Source of the DNA: Chlorobiaceae bacterium
Lineage (GTDB): Bacteria > Bacteroidota > Chlorobiia > Chlorobiales > Chlorobiaceae
NCBI GenBank assembly: GCA_013335115.1
Contig: JAAXWQ010000002.1
Coordinates: forward strand, 62,001-126,000
Reading direction: 5' to 3'
DNA length: 64,000 bases
Part shown: positions 25,711-38,004 of the stretch, one piece after another
How the letters are laid out: the number at the start of each line of letters is the position of its first letter
How positions within the stretch are numbered: position 1 is the stretch's first letter
Position numbers and translations under genes: made by a program
Notes under the pieces: model-generated
Seen by the model: only the letters and a program-made list of their open reading frames with translations
The model's database searches: none
Told to the model about the DNA's origin: nothing

Positions 25711-27315
25711 TTATCCGCCAAGGTGTTCTTTCGCCTTGCGGAACACGTCGGCCGAAATAACCGGCTCGCCGATGCCACGGGCGAAGTTTTCGGTGTTCTT
25801 GCGCACCTTTTTGCGCACGAAGAAGGGCACCTTGCCCAGCATCTTCTCGGCGTCTGCGGTCCAGCCCATCTCTCCGTCGGGCGAAGGTTCGAACGTAGGC
25901 TCGCCATCTTCCGGAGGCGATGCGGCCTCGGCGTCGTGGGACATGCCCGTGCCGTTCGAAGAAGCTGCGGAAGCATCATCCTCGTATTCAAGGCCTGCGC
26001 CGCCAAAGAAGTCGATCAGGTGCTTCTCGAGGCCCAGCTTGGCCGAGGTGTAGACCCTGTCGGCCATGACGTCGGCTCCGTCGAAGCCGAAGAAGGGGTA
26101 GTAGCCGAGCAGGTGGTTCTCGATGTGCGTCGGGGGGGAGATGACCATGCAGGGCACGTCGAGCTTGCGGCAGCTGTGGCGCTCCATCTGGGTGCCGCAG
26201 ACCAGTTCCGGCATTTCGTCTTCGATGAACTTCGAGATCTCCTGAAACTTGTCGGTCACCATGAGCTCGCCCGGCAGGTAGCCTTCGAGTTGCCTGCGGA
26301 CCCAGTCGGCCTGCCTCGGCAGGTAGGTGCCGGCGCCGATGATCTGCATGCCGAGCTCGTCCTTGAGGAACTTCGTCACGCCGACCACCTGGGTGGCGTC
26401 GCCGAAGACGAAGGCTCGCTTATTGCTGAAACTCTCCATGTCGGCCGTCCTTGCGAACCATGGCACCCCGCTCGGGGCGCTCTGGCCGTCGAGCGAGAAG
26501 TCGCGGAGATCGGGCATCGACATCGGAGCCGCGCCGCGTTCGGCGGCGATGCGGTTGACCTCATCGATGATCGCCTTCAGCCAGCGCATCGTGGCCTGAA
26601 CGCCGATCGGCGCATCCGTCACGGCCGGCATGCCGAACTTCTCCTTGAGGTAATCCGATGCCTGGAGGCCGATCTCACGATAGGGGGCAATGTTGAGCCA
26701 TGCAGCCGGCAGCTTCTTCAGGTCGTCGATGCCCGCGCCCCAGGGAGCCACGACGTTGACCTCGACGCCGAGCGTCTTCAGCATGCGACGGAGGCTGGTA
26801 AGGTTCGCCTTGAGGTGGAAGCCCAGCGAGGTGAAGCCGAGCAGGTTGACCGACGGCTTTTCAGTCTTCGGGCACTCGGCGGCGTAACGCTTCACCAGCT
26901 CGGTAAAGAGTCCTTCGGCGGCTTCGTTCTCACTCACCCTGAATGGGTTGACCGCGTAGACCATGATTTTTTCTTCCGACACTCCCGAGGAGCGGGCCAT
27001 CTGGCCGAGATCCTCCTGGAGCAACGCTGTACTGCAGCTCGGGGCGACCACGATCAGTTCCGGCTTGTAGTGCTCCTCGACCTGCCTGACGGTGCCGGGA
27101 AGGCGCGAGGTGCCACGGGCGAGGTCCTGGCCCCGGACCACGCTGATGGAGAGCTTCGGGAACTCGGGCGTGCGCTCGAGCATGGTATAAGTGGCCGTGA
27201 TGTAGTCGTCGCCCTGCGGCGCGTGGTAGACCGTGTGGACCCCCCTCATGCTGTTGGCCACCCTGCTCACGCCGTGGAGCGCCGTCCCTTCATACAGCCA
27301 GAAAGCTAAACGCAT
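25711..27315 (-). CDS. bchB: Light-independent protochlorophyllide reductase subunit B
   Basis: A 534-residue catalytic subunit that, with BchN, binds protochlorophyllide and reduces ring D. The N terminus [20 protein letters not shown] is typical. D36 (in [10 protein letters not shown]) matches the aspartate that replaces a cysteine ligand of the 4Fe-4S cluster in Rhodobacter BchB, and [12 protein letters not shown] holds a further cluster cysteine. After an acidic linker (about 425-485) comes the small C-terminal PCP_red domain with [20 protein letters not shown]. It lies between bchN (28-base gap) and bchL. Confidence 0.96.
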   Translation of the reverse strand: MRLAFWLYEGTALHGVSRVANSMRGVHTVYHAPQGDDYITATYTMLERTPEFPKLSISVVRGQDLARGTSRLPGTVRQVEEHYKPELIVVAPSCSTALLQEDLGQMARSSGVSEEKIMVYAVNPFRVSENEAAEGLFTELVKRYAAECPKTEKPSVNLLGFTSLGFHLKANLTSLRRMLKTLGVEVNVVAPWGAGIDDLKKLPAAWLNIAPYREIGLQASDYLKEKFGMPAVTDAPIGVQATMRWLKAIIDEVNRIAAERGAAPMSMPDLRDFSLDGQSAPSGVPWFARTADMESFSNKRAFVFGDATQVVGVTKFLKDELGMQIIGAGTYLPRQADWVRRQLEGYLPGELMVTDKFQEISKFIEDEMPELVCGTQMERHSCRKLDVPCMVISPPTHIENHLLGYYPFFGFDGADVMADRVYTSAKLGLEKHLIDFFGGAGLEYEDDASAASSNGTGMSHDAEAASPPEDGEPTFEPSPDGEMGWTADAEKMLGKVPFFVRKKVRKNTENFARGIGEPVISADVFRKAKEHLGG

Positions 27316-27343
27316 GGTTCTTCGTTGGTTTTCGTCTATTGAT

Positions 27344-28606
27344 TTATTTCGCTGCCGGCATCACGCCTTCAAGCCATACTGAATCGTCGAACTCCGGCAG
27401 GCTTTGGCGGCGCAGGAGCGGCGAGACGAACATGTTGGCCAGGGTGAACACGCCGGACCAGCCGTGGATCGACATGAGCGTGAACTCCATGCTCCACTTC
27501 ACGATGAATCCGTTGCCCACGAACGGGTTGGCCGTCATGAGCGAGGTGACGATCATGTCGGGCCTCGTCGCCTTGATCTCTTCGAGCTGCCGGTGGAAGT
27601 TCGGCTGCTCGACCACCCTGATCCCGTCGAGCGCTTCGAGCTCGCGGGCGTGGAACTTCTTGTTGATGTAGGCGCTGCTGCACTCGACGACTTCGGCGCC
27701 CGCGTGCTTGAGGAAACGGGCGAGCGGCAGTTCCATCATGGTGTCCGCCGTCAGGAAGATCTTCTTGCCCTTCAACAGGTCGGTCTGCTTTTTGATCTTC
27801 TCCCAGGCGGCCTGTTCGCGATCGGCAAGGTCGATAGTGATGCCGAACATGGAGGCAAGGTCCTGCCAGAAGGCACGGGTGCCGTCGGGGCCGAACGGGA
27901 AGAGCGAGGTGAGCACCTGCGAGCCACGTTCGCGGTTCAGGCGCGAGCAGACGCGGGACAGGTAGGGCTGGATCGGCGCGAGCACCGTGTCGGGACCGAT
28001 CGCGGGAAGCTTGTCAAAACGGCTCTCGGGCAGGAACCCGCCGACGGGGATGCCGAGCTCTTCGGCTTCCGCCCTCAGGTCGTCGGCCGTGACGTCGTTG
28101 ACTGAACCCACGAACACCACCGACTTCTCGCCTGCCGGGGCTTCCGGGCAGAAGGGAATGAGCGCCTGGAGGACCGAATCCTCCGCCTGGGTGAAGTTGA
28201 ACACGAGGCCGCTGGCCGGCACGAAGAGCACCGGAGTCTGGTCGCTGCTGAGGTGATGAGCCAGGCCCTTGAAGTCTACCTTCATGACCTCGGGAGTGCA
28301 GGATGAGAGCAGGAAGATCACCGACGGGTTGTGGTCGCGCTTGATCTCCGCAATCACCTCTTCGAGCCTGGGTTCCGCCCTGGAAAGGTCACCCTCCTCG
28401 ATGAGCGCGATACCGAAACGCGGCTTGGCGAAGATCATCATACCAAGGGCGTTCTGGAGGAAATGGGCGCAGGTGTGGGTTCCGAGGATGAGGAAAAAGC
28501 TGTCCTGGATCTTCTGGTAGAGCCAGCCGACGCAGGCAAGGCCGCAGAAGCTGTGGGTTACGTTGTCCTCCTTGAGAATCTGGCAATCGCTTGAAACCGG
28601 CATCAT
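27344..28606 (-). CDS. bchN: Light-independent protochlorophyllide reductase subunit N
   Basis: A 420-residue partner of BchB, related to NifD. The three cysteines supplying the N-side ligands of the shared 4Fe-4S cluster are visible: [21 protein letters not shown] and [10 protein letters not shown]. It is the first gene of bchN-bchB-bchL. The start is ATG 28606, with a second ATG one codon on (28603) that cannot be excluded. The 172-base gap to purA must hold the operon promoter unless transcription reads through from engB-purA. I found no certain promoter there. Confidence 0.96.
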   Translation of the reverse strand: MMPVSSDCQILKEDNVTHSFCGLACVGWLYQKIQDSFFLILGTHTCAHFLQNALGMMIFAKPRFGIALIEEGDLSRAEPRLEEVIAEIKRDHNPSVIFLLSSCTPEVMKVDFKGLAHHLSSDQTPVLFVPASGLVFNFTQAEDSVLQALIPFCPEAPAGEKSVVFVGSVNDVTADDLRAEAEELGIPVGGFLPESRFDKLPAIGPDTVLAPIQPYLSRVCSRLNRERGSQVLTSLFPFGPDGTRAFWQDLASMFGITIDLADREQAAWEKIKKQTDLLKGKKIFLTADTMMELPLARFLKHAGAEVVECSSAYINKKFHARELEALDGIRVVEQPNFHRQLEEIKATRPDMIVTSLMTANPFVGNGFIVKWSMEFTLMSIHGWSGVFTLANMFVSPLLRRQSLPEFDDSVWLEGVMPAAK

Positions 28607-28778
28607 GTCGTTAATTCCTTAAGTGTGGTGCTCAGGTCGCCCCTATATTGAGAACCCGAAGATAAAAATAATTTTCATTTATCCGGCGCGGCAATGCCGG
28701 CACGTACTGACGCCACCTTGTCCCAGAGCGACGCACCACCGTGATCTCAAGCCGGGCCATGGCCGGGCGAGTCAGGTA

Positions 28779-30676
<1,898 letters not shown>

Positions 30677-30868
30677 GCAGGGGGATCCTCATAAAATAAT
30701 CACGCCGCGACAATCGCGGCGTCCTGAAAAACGAAGCTAAGCAACCTTGCCCGAAAAACCCAAAGATTTGGGTTCGGGTCGAAATCCTGCTGACTTTGCC
30801 TGGCGGGAATCACTCCGGATTACTTCGCTTACGAAACAGCGTCTCCCCGTCTACGTCGGAGAGATGGC
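30677..30868. other. Non-coding spacer with several hairpins and a repeated motif
   Basis: No gene is visible in these 192 bases. They hold a perfect 9-bp hairpin ACGCCGCGA/TCGCGGCGT with a CAA loop (30702-30722) that could end the upstream small gene on the minus strand. A compound hairpin lies at 30750-30778 (CCCG, AACCCAAA / TTTGGGTT, CGGG), and a short TCTCC/GGAGA stem near 30842-30861. The segment from 30735 matches another at 32201 in 24 of 30 bases, which suggests a dispersed repeat. Confidence 0.5.
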
Positions 30869-31117
30869 TTAACTGACAGACAGATGATCCGTCTCTTTCG
30901 TCGCATCTTCAATCACCCTCAGTCCACAAAACACCTCCAGGTCGCCCACACGTTTCGGCCCAACCGCTTTGTTCCTGAAATTATCCCTGATCTTCATCAT
31001 GAGCTCAGGATGAACCGTCACCGATGAAGGATTGTCGACGGTACGACATCCCAAAAAAACAGCGGCCATTATTTTTTCCCTGAAATAATCATCGCCCACC
31101 ACATACGTCCTTGCCAT
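30869..31117 (-). CDS. Small hypothetical protein
   Basis: An 82-residue soluble protein that I do not recognise. It begins MARTYVVGDDYFREKIMAAV and contains two cysteines (FLGCRTVDN and EVFCGLRVIED). There is no signal peptide or membrane segment. Purine-rich bases (GGGAGGGAAA) stand directly before the ATG, supporting translation. It is isolated between a hairpin-rich spacer and the VOC gene, both in the same direction. Confidence 0.5.
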   Translation of the reverse strand: MARTYVVGDDYFREKIMAAVFLGCRTVDNPSSVTVHPELMMKIRDNFRNKAVGPKRVGDLEVFCGLRVIEDATKETDHLSVS

Positions 31118-31230
31118 TTCCCTCCCTGTTTGCGTTTGCTGAATATACCCATTTCACGAGCTAATCATCCTCATGCTCTCAGGTACCACAGCTTCCCATC
31201 GCACAGGCTGCACGCATCGAACGGGCGGGC

Positions 31231-31716
31231 TCAACCGCGGCGTGCCGCCTCGATTGCCGCAATGTCGATCTTTTTCATCCCCATCATCGCATCGAACGAA
31301 CGCTTGGCAGCTTCAGGGTCGGGGTCGATCACCGCTTTGGTCAGCGCAACCGGCGTAATCTGCCATGACAATCCCCACTTATCCTTGCACCACCCGCACA
31401 CACGCTCCTGGCCGCCATTGCCGACGATCGCGTTCCAGTATCGATCGGTTTCAGCCTGGTCGGTGGTTGCGACCTGAAACGAGAAAGACTCATTGTGCTT
31501 GAACTCCGCGCCTCCGTTGAGCCCGAGGCAGGGAATTCCCATCACCAGAAACTCGACCGTCAGCACATCCCCCTTCTTCCCGGCCGGATAATCTCCCGGT
31601 GCGAGGTGCACCGCGCCAACGGATGAATCAGGAAAGGTCTTCGCATAAAATCGCGCCGCTTCCTCGGCATCACCTTCGTACCAAAGGCAAATCGTCATCT
31701 TGGCTTGCTTTTCCAT
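31231..31716 (-). CDS. VOC family protein (PhnB/YjdN-like)
   Basis: A 161-residue vicinal-oxygen-chelate superfamily protein of the PhnB/YjdN group, often mislabelled 3-demethylubiquinone methyltransferase. Family blocks are TICLWYEGDAEEAARFYAKTF at the N terminus, CLGLNGGAEFKHNESFSFQV in the middle, and CGWCKDKWGLSWQITP toward the end, followed by a C-terminal MMGMKKIDIAAIEAA. The start is ATG 31716, which has GGAGGGAGAT immediately upstream; an ATG four codons earlier would destroy that site. The substrate is unknown. It stands alone. Confidence 0.82.
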   Translation of the reverse strand: MEKQAKMTICLWYEGDAEEAARFYAKTFPDSSVGAVHLAPGDYPAGKKGDVLTVEFLVMGIPCLGLNGGAEFKHNESFSFQVATTDQAETDRYWNAIVGNGGQERVCGWCKDKWGLSWQITPVALTKAVIDPDPEAAKRSFDAMMGMKKIDIAAIEAARRG

Positions 31717-31728
31717 ATCTCCCTCCAT

Positions 31729-32315
31729 GATTTACCGTGCCAGCCATGCCTGAGATACTCATGAACAGAGTATCCTGTCAGGAAATTCCTCACAAACTTC
31801 GGGGACGTTCCTGAAATCATTAACTTCGGTCAGCAAAAAGAGGAAACATCCCCGCATTCATGCAGAAACCAACGGGCCTAACGCCTTAAAAGGCTCGACG
31901 TGCCGAGAGTCAATAACGCCAGCAGGGTCCGAATCTTCCGGGAAACCTCCGCATGGCATGCGTTACGTCGGCATCATCTGGCCAAGCAGTACGACAATCA
32001 TGCCTCGTGCCTCGTGCCGCCCGACATCCCGAGGCCGACCGAGTGGATGCGTTATGGATTCAGGCAAAAGCTAACATTTTCATGAAGCCCTGAATAAGTT
32101 TGTGCAACCAGTCAGGAACGTCCCCCTATATTCGAGCGCCACGGAACTGCTGTTCAGCAGGGGGCAAAACGGCCAGGTCGGTATCATGCGGCCAAGATGC
32201 AGCTGAATTACCTTGCCCTAACAACCCAAATGTTTAAATTTTAGTACATAGAGCCCGACGGCGTGCTCTGCAGAGCAGTGCTGTAATGCTTGAAAGAACC
32301 CTATTTCCTTACCTG
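31729..32315. other. 587-base gene-free spacer with transposon-like inverted repeats
   Basis: No convincing gene is present on either strand. The spacer holds a perfect 14-base inverted repeat, GGGGACGTTCCTGA at 31801-31814 and its complement at 32112-32125. A further 9-base pair, CACAAACTT (31791-31799) and AAGTTTGTG (32096-32104), is offset around the same segment. A motif at 32201-32230 recurs at 30735. The enclosed 300 bases look like decayed mobile DNA. The cysS promoter must lie in the last part. Confidence 0.6.
31801..32125. repeat. Inverted-repeat-bounded segment (MITE-like)
   Basis: Terminal 14-base perfect inverted repeats enclose about 297 bases without a usable reading frame. Size, termini and lack of coding fit a miniature non-autonomous element or a REP-type element left by a relative of IS200/RAYT transposases. 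No clear target duplication is seen next to the ends, so the boundaries are uncertain. Confidence 0.4.
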
Positions 32316-33770
32316 ATGTCATCCCTGCATATATATAACTCACTGAGCCGAAACAAGGAACTGTTCGAACCGATCGTGCCCGGGGTCGTCAGCATGTACG
32401 TCTGCGGTCCGACGGTCTACGGCCATGCCCACCTCGGCCATGCCAAGAGCTACGTTTCGTTTGACGTTGTGGTGCGCTGGCTGCGGCATCTGGGCTACAA
32501 GGTCCGGTATGTGCAGAACATCACGGACGTGGGGCACCTGACCGACGACGCCGATGAGGGGGAGGACAAGATCCAGAAGCAGGCACGGGTCGAAATGGTC
32601 GACCCCATGGAGATTGCGCAGTCCTACACCCGGAGCTACTTCGAGGATATGGACCGCCTTGGAGTACTGCGCCCGAATATCGCACCGACCGCGACCGGCC
32701 ACATTCCTGAGCAGATAGAGATCATCGAAAGACTGGTCGGCAAGGGCCACGCCTACGAGTCGAACGGCAATGTCTATTTCTCCGTCGGGTCATTCCCCAG
32801 CTACGGACGCCTCTCGGGCAGGACCGACCAGGCATCGCTGCAGGCCGGTGGTCGCGTCGAACAGCGTTCCGAGAAGCGGAGCCCGTCGGATTTCGCTTTA
32901 TGGAAACGAGCCGAGCCCGGCCACATCATGAAGTGGCCGTCTCCCTGGGGTGTCGGCTACCCCGGCTGGCATGTGGAGTGCTCAGCCATGGCGATGAAGT
33001 ACCTCGGCGAGACTATCGACATCCATGGCGGCGGCATGGAGAACAAGTTTCCGCACCACGAGTGTGAGATTGCGCAGGCAGAGGCGGCCACCGGCAAACC
33101 GTTCGTGCGGTTTTGGATGCACAACAACATGGTGACGGTAGACGGCGTCAAGATGGGCAAATCGCTCGGGAACTTCGTCACCCTGAAGGAGCTGTTCAGG
33201 AGTTTCGACCCGATGGTGATCAGGTTTTTCATCCTGCAGTCGCACTACCGCTCTCCGCTCGATTTTTCGCACAGCGCCATCAGCGCATCGCAGTCCGGGC
33301 TGGAAAAACTCCACGACACCATGCGGAGGTTGCTTGATGCGAAACCGGGAAGCGGGACGCTCAATGTTTCCTCCTTCGTGCGCAAGACCGAAGAAGCGTT
33401 GAACGACGACTTCAACACGCCCGTAGCGATCTCGGTGATCTTCGAGTTCTCGAAGTCGTTGAACGGTGCGATGGACCGGCAAGAGGGTATCTCGACCGAA
33501 GCTGCAGGCGAGGCGATCGCCTATCTCGAGGAATTCGCCGGCAAGGTGCTCGGGATCATGAAAAGCCGTGAGGAACTGGCGGCAAGCGAGGCCGGCGACG
33601 GCGGGGAGACCCTTGCGGAGGTGATGTCCGTGTTGCTTGAACTGCGGAAGGAGGCCCGGACCCGCAAGGATTTCGCCATGAGCGACACCATCCGGGACCT
33701 GCTGCTCGCCAAAGGCATCGAGCTGAAGGATACCCGGGAGGGCTCGACCTGGTCAAAGAAGAAGGGGTAG
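32316..33770 (+). CDS. cysS: Cysteinyl-tRNA synthetase
   Basis: A 484-residue class I synthetase that charges tRNA-Cys. The HIGH-type motif is HLGH in [15 protein letters not shown], and KMSKS appears as KMGKS in [13 protein letters not shown]. Zinc ligands are the cysteine in YVCGPTVYG, the cysteine in [10 protein letters not shown] and the HHEC pair after GMENKFP. ATG 32316 ([15 protein letters not shown]) matches the family start; a start 10 codons upstream is possible but less typical. It converges on manC with only four bases between the two stops. Confidence 0.95.
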   Translation: MSSLHIYNSLSRNKELFEPIVPGVVSMYVCGPTVYGHAHLGHAKSYVSFDVVVRWLRHLGYKVRYVQNITDVGHLTDDADEGEDKIQKQARVEMVDPMEIAQSYTRSYFEDMDRLGVLRPNIAPTATGHIPEQIEIIERLVGKGHAYESNGNVYFSVGSFPSYGRLSGRTDQASLQAGGRVEQRSEKRSPSDFALWKRAEPGHIMKWPSPWGVGYPGWHVECSAMAMKYLGETIDIHGGGMENKFPHHECEIAQAEAATGKPFVRFWMHNNMVTVDGVKMGKSLGNFVTLKELFRSFDPMVIRFFILQSHYRSPLDFSHSAISASQSGLEKLHDTMRRLLDAKPGSGTLNVSSFVRKTEEALNDDFNTPVAISVIFEFSKSLNGAMDRQEGISTEAAGEAIAYLEEFAGKVLGIMKSREELAASEAGDGGETLAEVMSVLLELRKEARTRKDFAMSDTIRDLLLAKGIELKDTREGSTWSKKKG

Positions 33771-33774
33771 TGCT

Positions 33775-34887
33775 TTACAGATACTCGTCGAGGCCTTCAC
33801 GCCTGAGGATATCCACGGCTTTGCGGATGTCGAGCGATGAGCCGGCACCGCAGATGAGGAGGGCGTCGGGGGTGTCGACCACGATTAGGTCCCTGACGCC
33901 GATGGCCACCACAGCCTTCTCCTCCGGCTTCCTGATGTAGACGTTCTCCGAATCGATCCGGACCACCTCCGGGCTGCCGTCATCATTGCCCTCGTCGCCT
34001 GCCACCTTGACGACTTCGTCCCAACACCCCAGGTCGGTCCATCCGAACTCCCCGACCAGCATGAAGACCTTTTCAGCCTTTTCCATGATCCCGTAATCCA
34101 CCGAGATGGGGTGAATCCAGCTGTAGACATCCTCGATAACCGACGATTCCCTGTCGGTACCGAGGAAGGCATGAAGCGTCGCCATGTCCTTGTGCAGGTC
34201 TGGCATGGAGCGGGCGAACTCGTGGTCTATGGTATCCACATGCCAGATGAACACGCCGCTGTTCCACCAGAAATCGCGACTATCGAGGAATTGGTGGGCG
34301 GTGGCAAGGTCCGGCTTTTCGGCGAAGGTCTTGACCCGGAACTGCTGGATCTCAGGATAAAGCGACTCCTCGTCCTCGACCATGACCGAAGCTTCGGCCT
34401 GGATATAGCCGTACCTGGTTTCCGGTCGGTCAGGCTGGATGCCGATGGTCACCAGCCCACGCTTCTCACGGGCAAGGGCCACCCCTTTCCTTATGGTCTT
34501 ACGGAACTGGAGGACGTCAAACACGAGATGGTCGGATGGAATCACTACGGTCACCGCTTCGGGGTCCCGCTTCCTGATGACGGTCGTAGCCAGCGCAATG
34601 CAGGGCGCAGTGTCGCGCACCGCCGGTTCGACGATGATGTTGCTTTGGTCGAAATCAGGAAGGTACTCGAGGATCAGGCGGGCGTGCTGGTGGGCGGTAA
34701 CGATGAAAATGTTCTGAGGAATGACCTCCCCGGCTATCCTGTCGAACGTGTCCCTGAGCATGGTGGCACCGTCCAGGAGCTTGAGGAACTGCTTCGGCAT
34801 CCTCTTGCGTGAAAGTGGCCAGAGGTTGCTGCCGATCCCTCCGGCCATGATGACTGCATAAACGTGATGGTCGGGAATCCTGGTCAT
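33775..34887 (-). CDS. manC: Mannose-1-phosphate guanylyltransferase (short form, no isomerase domain)
   Basis: Makes GDP-mannose from mannose 1-phosphate and GTP for surface polysaccharides. It has 370 residues. The nucleotide-binding motif appears as VIMAGGIGSNLWPLSR with MPKQFLKL after it, and IPSDHLV, FAEKPD and WWNSGVFIWHVD are further catalytic blocks. The usual G-T-R-L reads GSNL; the T-R to S-N change is unusual because the arginine often contacts the phosphate. The C-terminal cupin (phosphomannose isomerase) domain of bifunctional enzymes is absent. It stands alone, converging with cysS. The symbol is by family. Confidence 0.85.
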   Translation of the reverse strand: MTRIPDHHVYAVIMAGGIGSNLWPLSRKRMPKQFLKLLDGATMLRDTFDRIAGEVIPQNIFIVTAHQHARLILEYLPDFDQSNIIVEPAVRDTAPCIALATTVIRKRDPEAVTVVIPSDHLVFDVLQFRKTIRKGVALAREKRGLVTIGIQPDRPETRYGYIQAEASVMVEDEESLYPEIQQFRVKTFAEKPDLATAHQFLDSRDFWWNSGVFIWHVDTIDHEFARSMPDLHKDMATLHAFLGTDRESSVIEDVYSWIHPISVDYGIMEKAEKVFMLVGEFGWTDLGCWDEVVKVAGDEGNDDGSPEVVRIDSENVYIRKPEEKAVVAIGVRDLIVVDTPDALLICGAGSSLDIRKAVDILRREGLDEYL

Positions 34888-35068
34888 ATGCTACGCTATC
34901 CTGTGCTCTTTCGTGTCGGGGGTTCGAAGATCAGCTATAATTTACAACATTTTCTGTTCAATGAACCAGGCCGTGAGGCCGACAGGAGGAACATTTGCCA
35001 ATGGCGGCAAAATATCGTTTTTTCCTGTTGTCGTCTTTATTCCGTGACCGAACCCCAACCTACCTGAC

Positions 35069-35722
35069 ATGCAGAACGAGCTGAAGCTGATAAAGGACCT
35101 TTGCCGCGACCATGTAATTCCGGCGGCCGGCGAGATGTTTGAGAAGCTCGTCTGCTATACCAGGCTGCTCGAGGAATGGAACACGAAAGTGAACCTGATC
35201 AGCCGTAAAGAGGATGCCCCGGTCATCGTGAGGCATGTATTCCACTCGCTGCTGGTCTGCAAGGCGCACGACTTCCGGACCGGGGAAAAGGTACTCGACC
35301 TTGGAACCGGGGGCGGGCTTCCGGGAATCCCCCTGGCCATACTCTTCCCTGGAACATCGTTCCTGCTCGTCGATTCGACCGGCAAGAAGATCGCCGCATG
35401 CAAGGCGATGGCGAAGGAGCTGGGACTGAAGAACGTCATGTCGCTTCACACGCGCGTTGAAGAGCTGAAGGGGCTGACCTTCGACACGGTCCTCAGCCGA
35501 CAGGTCGCCCCGCTCGAGGAACTGGGCGGCTACGTGTCGAAACTGCTGAAAAGGGATGGGGTACTGATCTGCCTGAAAGGTGGAGACCTCGACAAGGAGG
35601 TCGGCGATGCGGTGACGTCAAGGGAGAAGCACCAGGGCTTTCCTGCTTCGGTGGATCTCCTGCCTATTGGCGACATCAGCCCACTCTTCACCGAAAAGCA
35701 GATAGTCATCGCACGCTGGTGA
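35069..35722 (+). CDS. rsmG: 16S rRNA (guanine527-N7)-methyltransferase RsmG
   Basis: A 217-residue SAM-dependent enzyme that methylates N7 of G527 in 16S rRNA. The SAM loop is [38 protein letters not shown] and [12 protein letters not shown] are characteristic of GidB/RsmG. The start [11 protein letters not shown] at 35069 is supported by family length. It converges on rplQ. Its stop codon lies inside an inverted repeat at 35701-35750. Confidence 0.93.
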   Translation: MQNELKLIKDLCRDHVIPAAGEMFEKLVCYTRLLEEWNTKVNLISRKEDAPVIVRHVFHSLLVCKAHDFRTGEKVLDLGTGGGLPGIPLAILFPGTSFLLVDSTGKKIAACKAMAKELGLKNVMSLHTRVEELKGLTFDTVLSRQVAPLEELGGYVSKLLKRDGVLICLKGGDLDKEVGDAVTSREKHQGFPASVDLLPIGDISPLFTEKQIVIARW

Positions 35723-35750
35723 AAAGCTCACCCTGCATACGATGACTATC
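35701..35750. terminator. Nested inverted repeat spanning the end of rsmG
   Basis: Outer arms GATAGTCATCG (35701-35711) and CGATGACTATC (35740-35750) are perfectly complementary over 11 bases. Inside them GGTGA/TCACC (35718-35722 and 35728-35732) pair again. The structure sits where rsmG and the rplQ end of the ribosomal cluster converge. T-runs are weak, so a terminator or mRNA-end stabiliser role is inferred. Confidence 0.45.
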
Positions 35751-35786
35751 GGTTTCTTATGAGCCACGTCGGGCTCCGGAGAGTGG

Positions 35787-36290
35787 TTACTCTGCGGTCT
35801 CCGCAGACGCTTCAGGCTGTGCGGCCGAAGCCGGAGCCTCAGGTGCCGCAGCAATCTCTTCGGCCTTCCTGGAACCCTTGACGCGCTTTGAACGATCCTG
35901 CTTTGCGCTCTTCTGCTTTGCGGACGGGGCCTCGGCATAATCGACCAGCTCGATCACGGCCATCTTGGCGGCATCGCCGAAACGCGGAGCAAGCTTGATG
36001 ATGCGGGTGTAACCGCCGTTACGGTTGCCGATGCGTCCCACGATCTCTTCGAAAAGGGTGCGCACGGCCTCTTTGTCGCGCAGGGCGCTGAAGATCTCTC
36101 GCTGCGCATGGAGCGTGCCTTTCCGTGCCTTGGTGATGATCTTCTCAACAACCTTACGGGTCTCTTTTGCCTTTGCCTCGGTGGTCTCGATACGCTTGTA
36201 CATCAGCAACTGGGTCGAAAGATTCGACAAGGTTGCTTTCCTGTGGGCGGCCGTCCTCCCAAGTTTTCTTGCTGGCTTAACTTTACGCAT
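35787..36290 (-). CDS. rplQ: 50S ribosomal protein L17
   Basis: L17 lies near the peptide exit tunnel. The family core is residues 1-118 ([19 protein letters not shown] at the N terminus, [17 protein letters not shown] later). Here a 49-residue tail follows, first rich in Lys/Gln/Ser and then in Ala/Glu/Pro, longer than the roughly 120-residue norm. Such low-complexity tails are known in several phyla and are not a frameshift. It is the last gene of the cluster, after rpoA. Confidence 0.95.
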   Translation of the reverse strand: MRKVKPARKLGRTAAHRKATLSNLSTQLLMYKRIETTEAKAKETRKVVEKIITKARKGTLHAQREIFSALRDKEAVRTLFEEIVGRIGNRNGGYTRIIKLAPRFGDAAKMAVIELVDYAEAPSAKQKSAKQDRSKRVKGSRKAEEIAAAPEAPASAAQPEASAETAE

Positions 36291-36337
36291 GTCTTGTTTC
36301 TGCTCTTATCGATTTCAATAAAACAAATTGGCTGATC

Positions 36338-37324
36338 TCAACCTTTCATCTGGTACCTGGTGATATCCATACCGAACTTGAGGTTGAACTTCTCAAGCTG
36401 TTCCTTCAGTTCCGTCAGCGATTTCTTGCCAAAGTTCTTGTAGTTCAGCAACTCATCCTCCCGTCTGGAGACCAGGTCGCCAAGTGTGTCGATTTCAGCA
36501 AGCCTCAGGCAGTTGTGCGAACGCACCGAGAGGTCGAGGTCTTCGATCTTGGTCTGGAAAAGCTTGCGCATGCTCTCGAACTCGTCGTCAAGCTGCTTGT
36601 ACTCCTCTTCGGAGAACTCTTCCTCGGTCGGGGAGAATTCGGCGAAAAAGGTAAAGTGCTCGTTGATGATCCTGCCGGCAAGGCTGATGGAGTCGTCAGG
36701 GGTGATCGACCCGTCGGTCTCGACGTCCAGCACCATCTTCTCGTAGTCGGTACGCTGGCCGACGCGGGTGTTCTCGACGGTGAACTTCACGTTCTTGATC
36801 GGCGTAAAGATCGAGTCGACTGCGATGAAGCCGATCGGCATACCCTCGCTGCGGTTTTCTTCAGCCGGTACGTAGCCTCGGCCCCTGCCGATGTAGAGAT
36901 CGATGTTCAATGTGGCACCCGCATTGATCGTCGCGATATGCAGATCCTTGTTCAGGACCTCGAACTCGCCTTCCTGGGCCACGATGTCGCCGGCGGTAAG
37001 GTCCTTCGGGCCAGAGATGGTCAGGGAGGTCTTGCAGCTGCGCTTGCAGTTCGACTTGAAACGAACCTTCTTCAGGTTCAGCACGATCTCGGGGACATCC
37101 TCGCGAACGCCGTCGATCGTCGAAAACTCATGAAATACGCCATCGATCTTGATCCCGCTGATGGCGGTACCGGGGAGAGAGGCCAAAAGAACCCGTCTCA
37201 TCGCGTTACCAAGCGTCACTCCATAACCACGCTCGAGCGGCTGGGCGACGAAACGCCCGAAGCTGCCGGTATGGGTTGCTTCATCTACCTCTATCTTTGC
37301 AGGCATCTGCATCTGATATATCAT
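36338..37324 (-). CDS. rpoA: DNA-directed RNA polymerase alpha subunit
   Basis: A 328-residue subunit that nucleates polymerase assembly and contacts activators and UP elements. The N-terminal dimerisation domain includes [20 protein letters not shown]. An acidic linker (about 215-250) precedes the C-terminal domain [22 protein letters not shown], which keeps the DNA-contacting arginine and asparagine of VRSxNCL. It lies between rpsD and rplQ, the normal alpha-operon order. Confidence 0.97.
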   Translation of the reverse strand: MIYQMQMPAKIEVDEATHTGSFGRFVAQPLERGYGVTLGNAMRRVLLASLPGTAISGIKIDGVFHEFSTIDGVREDVPEIVLNLKKVRFKSNCKRSCKTSLTISGPKDLTAGDIVAQEGEFEVLNKDLHIATINAGATLNIDLYIGRGRGYVPAEENRSEGMPIGFIAVDSIFTPIKNVKFTVENTRVGQRTDYEKMVLDVETDGSITPDDSISLAGRIINEHFTFFAEFSPTEEEFSEEEYKQLDDEFESMRKLFQTKIEDLDLSVRSHNCLRLAEIDTLGDLVSRREDELLNYKNFGKKSLTELKEQLEKFNLKFGMDITRYQMKG

Positions 37325-37355
37325 AGTCTTGGTACCTTAAGTATTCTCAAAAATA

Positions 37356-37967
37356 TCACTTGGAGTACAACTCGACGACCAGCTGCTCGTTGTAGGGCTC
37401 CTGGATAGCCTCGCGCTCGGGGATTGCCAGGAAAACAGCCTTCTTGTTGGCCTTGTCGACCTGGATCCAGGCGGGGATCCTGGCATCCGTAGCCTTGTTC
37501 AGCGAATCGGAAACCGCGTCGAGGTTGCGGCTCTTCTGCCTGAACTCGATGAGGTCGCCGGGAGAAACCAGGTAAGACGGAATATTCACCTTCTTGCCGT
37601 TGATCAGCAGGTGACCGTGCGTCACGAGCTGCCTTGCACCGGCGCGGGAAGGAGAGAATCCGCAGCGATACACCACATTGTCGAAACGCCTTTCAAGGAG
37701 CCTCACCAGGTTGTCGCCGGTGACGCCACGCTGGGCGACAGCCTTCCTGTAATAGGTACGGAACTGCTTTTCGAGAATACCGTAGAGGTATTTCATCTTC
37801 TGCTTCTCACGAAGCTGAAGGGCGTATTCCGAAACCTTGCCCTTGCGGGACTGTCCGTGCTCACCGGGAGCATACGGGCGCCTTTCGAGATATTTTTCAG
37901 CTTTCGCAGAAAGAGCGATCCCTAACCTGCGAGAAACCTTGGTGATTGAGCCTCTGAATCGTGCCAT
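37356..37967 (-). CDS. rpsD: 30S ribosomal protein S4
   Basis: A 203-residue primary 16S rRNA-binding protein. The S4 domain with [23 protein letters not shown] is intact. The N-terminal zinc cysteines of some S4 forms are absent ([19 protein letters not shown]), so this is the zinc-free type. S4 is the autogenous repressor of the alpha operon in E. coli; I see no clear equivalent leader structure here. Confidence 0.96.
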   Translation of the reverse strand: MARFRGSITKVSRRLGIALSAKAEKYLERRPYAPGEHGQSRKGKVSEYALQLREKQKMKYLYGILEKQFRTYYRKAVAQRGVTGDNLVRLLERRFDNVVYRCGFSPSRAGARQLVTHGHLLINGKKVNIPSYLVSPGDLIEFRQKSRNLDAVSDSLNKATDARIPAWIQVDKANKKAVFLAIPEREAIQEPYNEQLVVELYSK

Positions 37968-38004
37968 AGCAATTGCTTCGATTGATAATTCTTGATGATA
38001 TCCG

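Noticed and set aside
25723-27309. A 528-codon plus-strand frame opposite bchB
   Set aside because: It is an antisense shadow of a G+C-rich gene; the composition is His/Arg/Gly/Leu-biased with no recognisable domain.
28752-28770. G+C-rich palindrome GGCCATGGCC after purA as terminator
   Set aside because: The palindrome has no room for a stable loop and no T-run follows.
31900-32085. A 61-codon frame in the long spacer before cysS
   Set aside because: It has no ribosome binding site, no family resemblance and lies inside the inverted-repeat segment.
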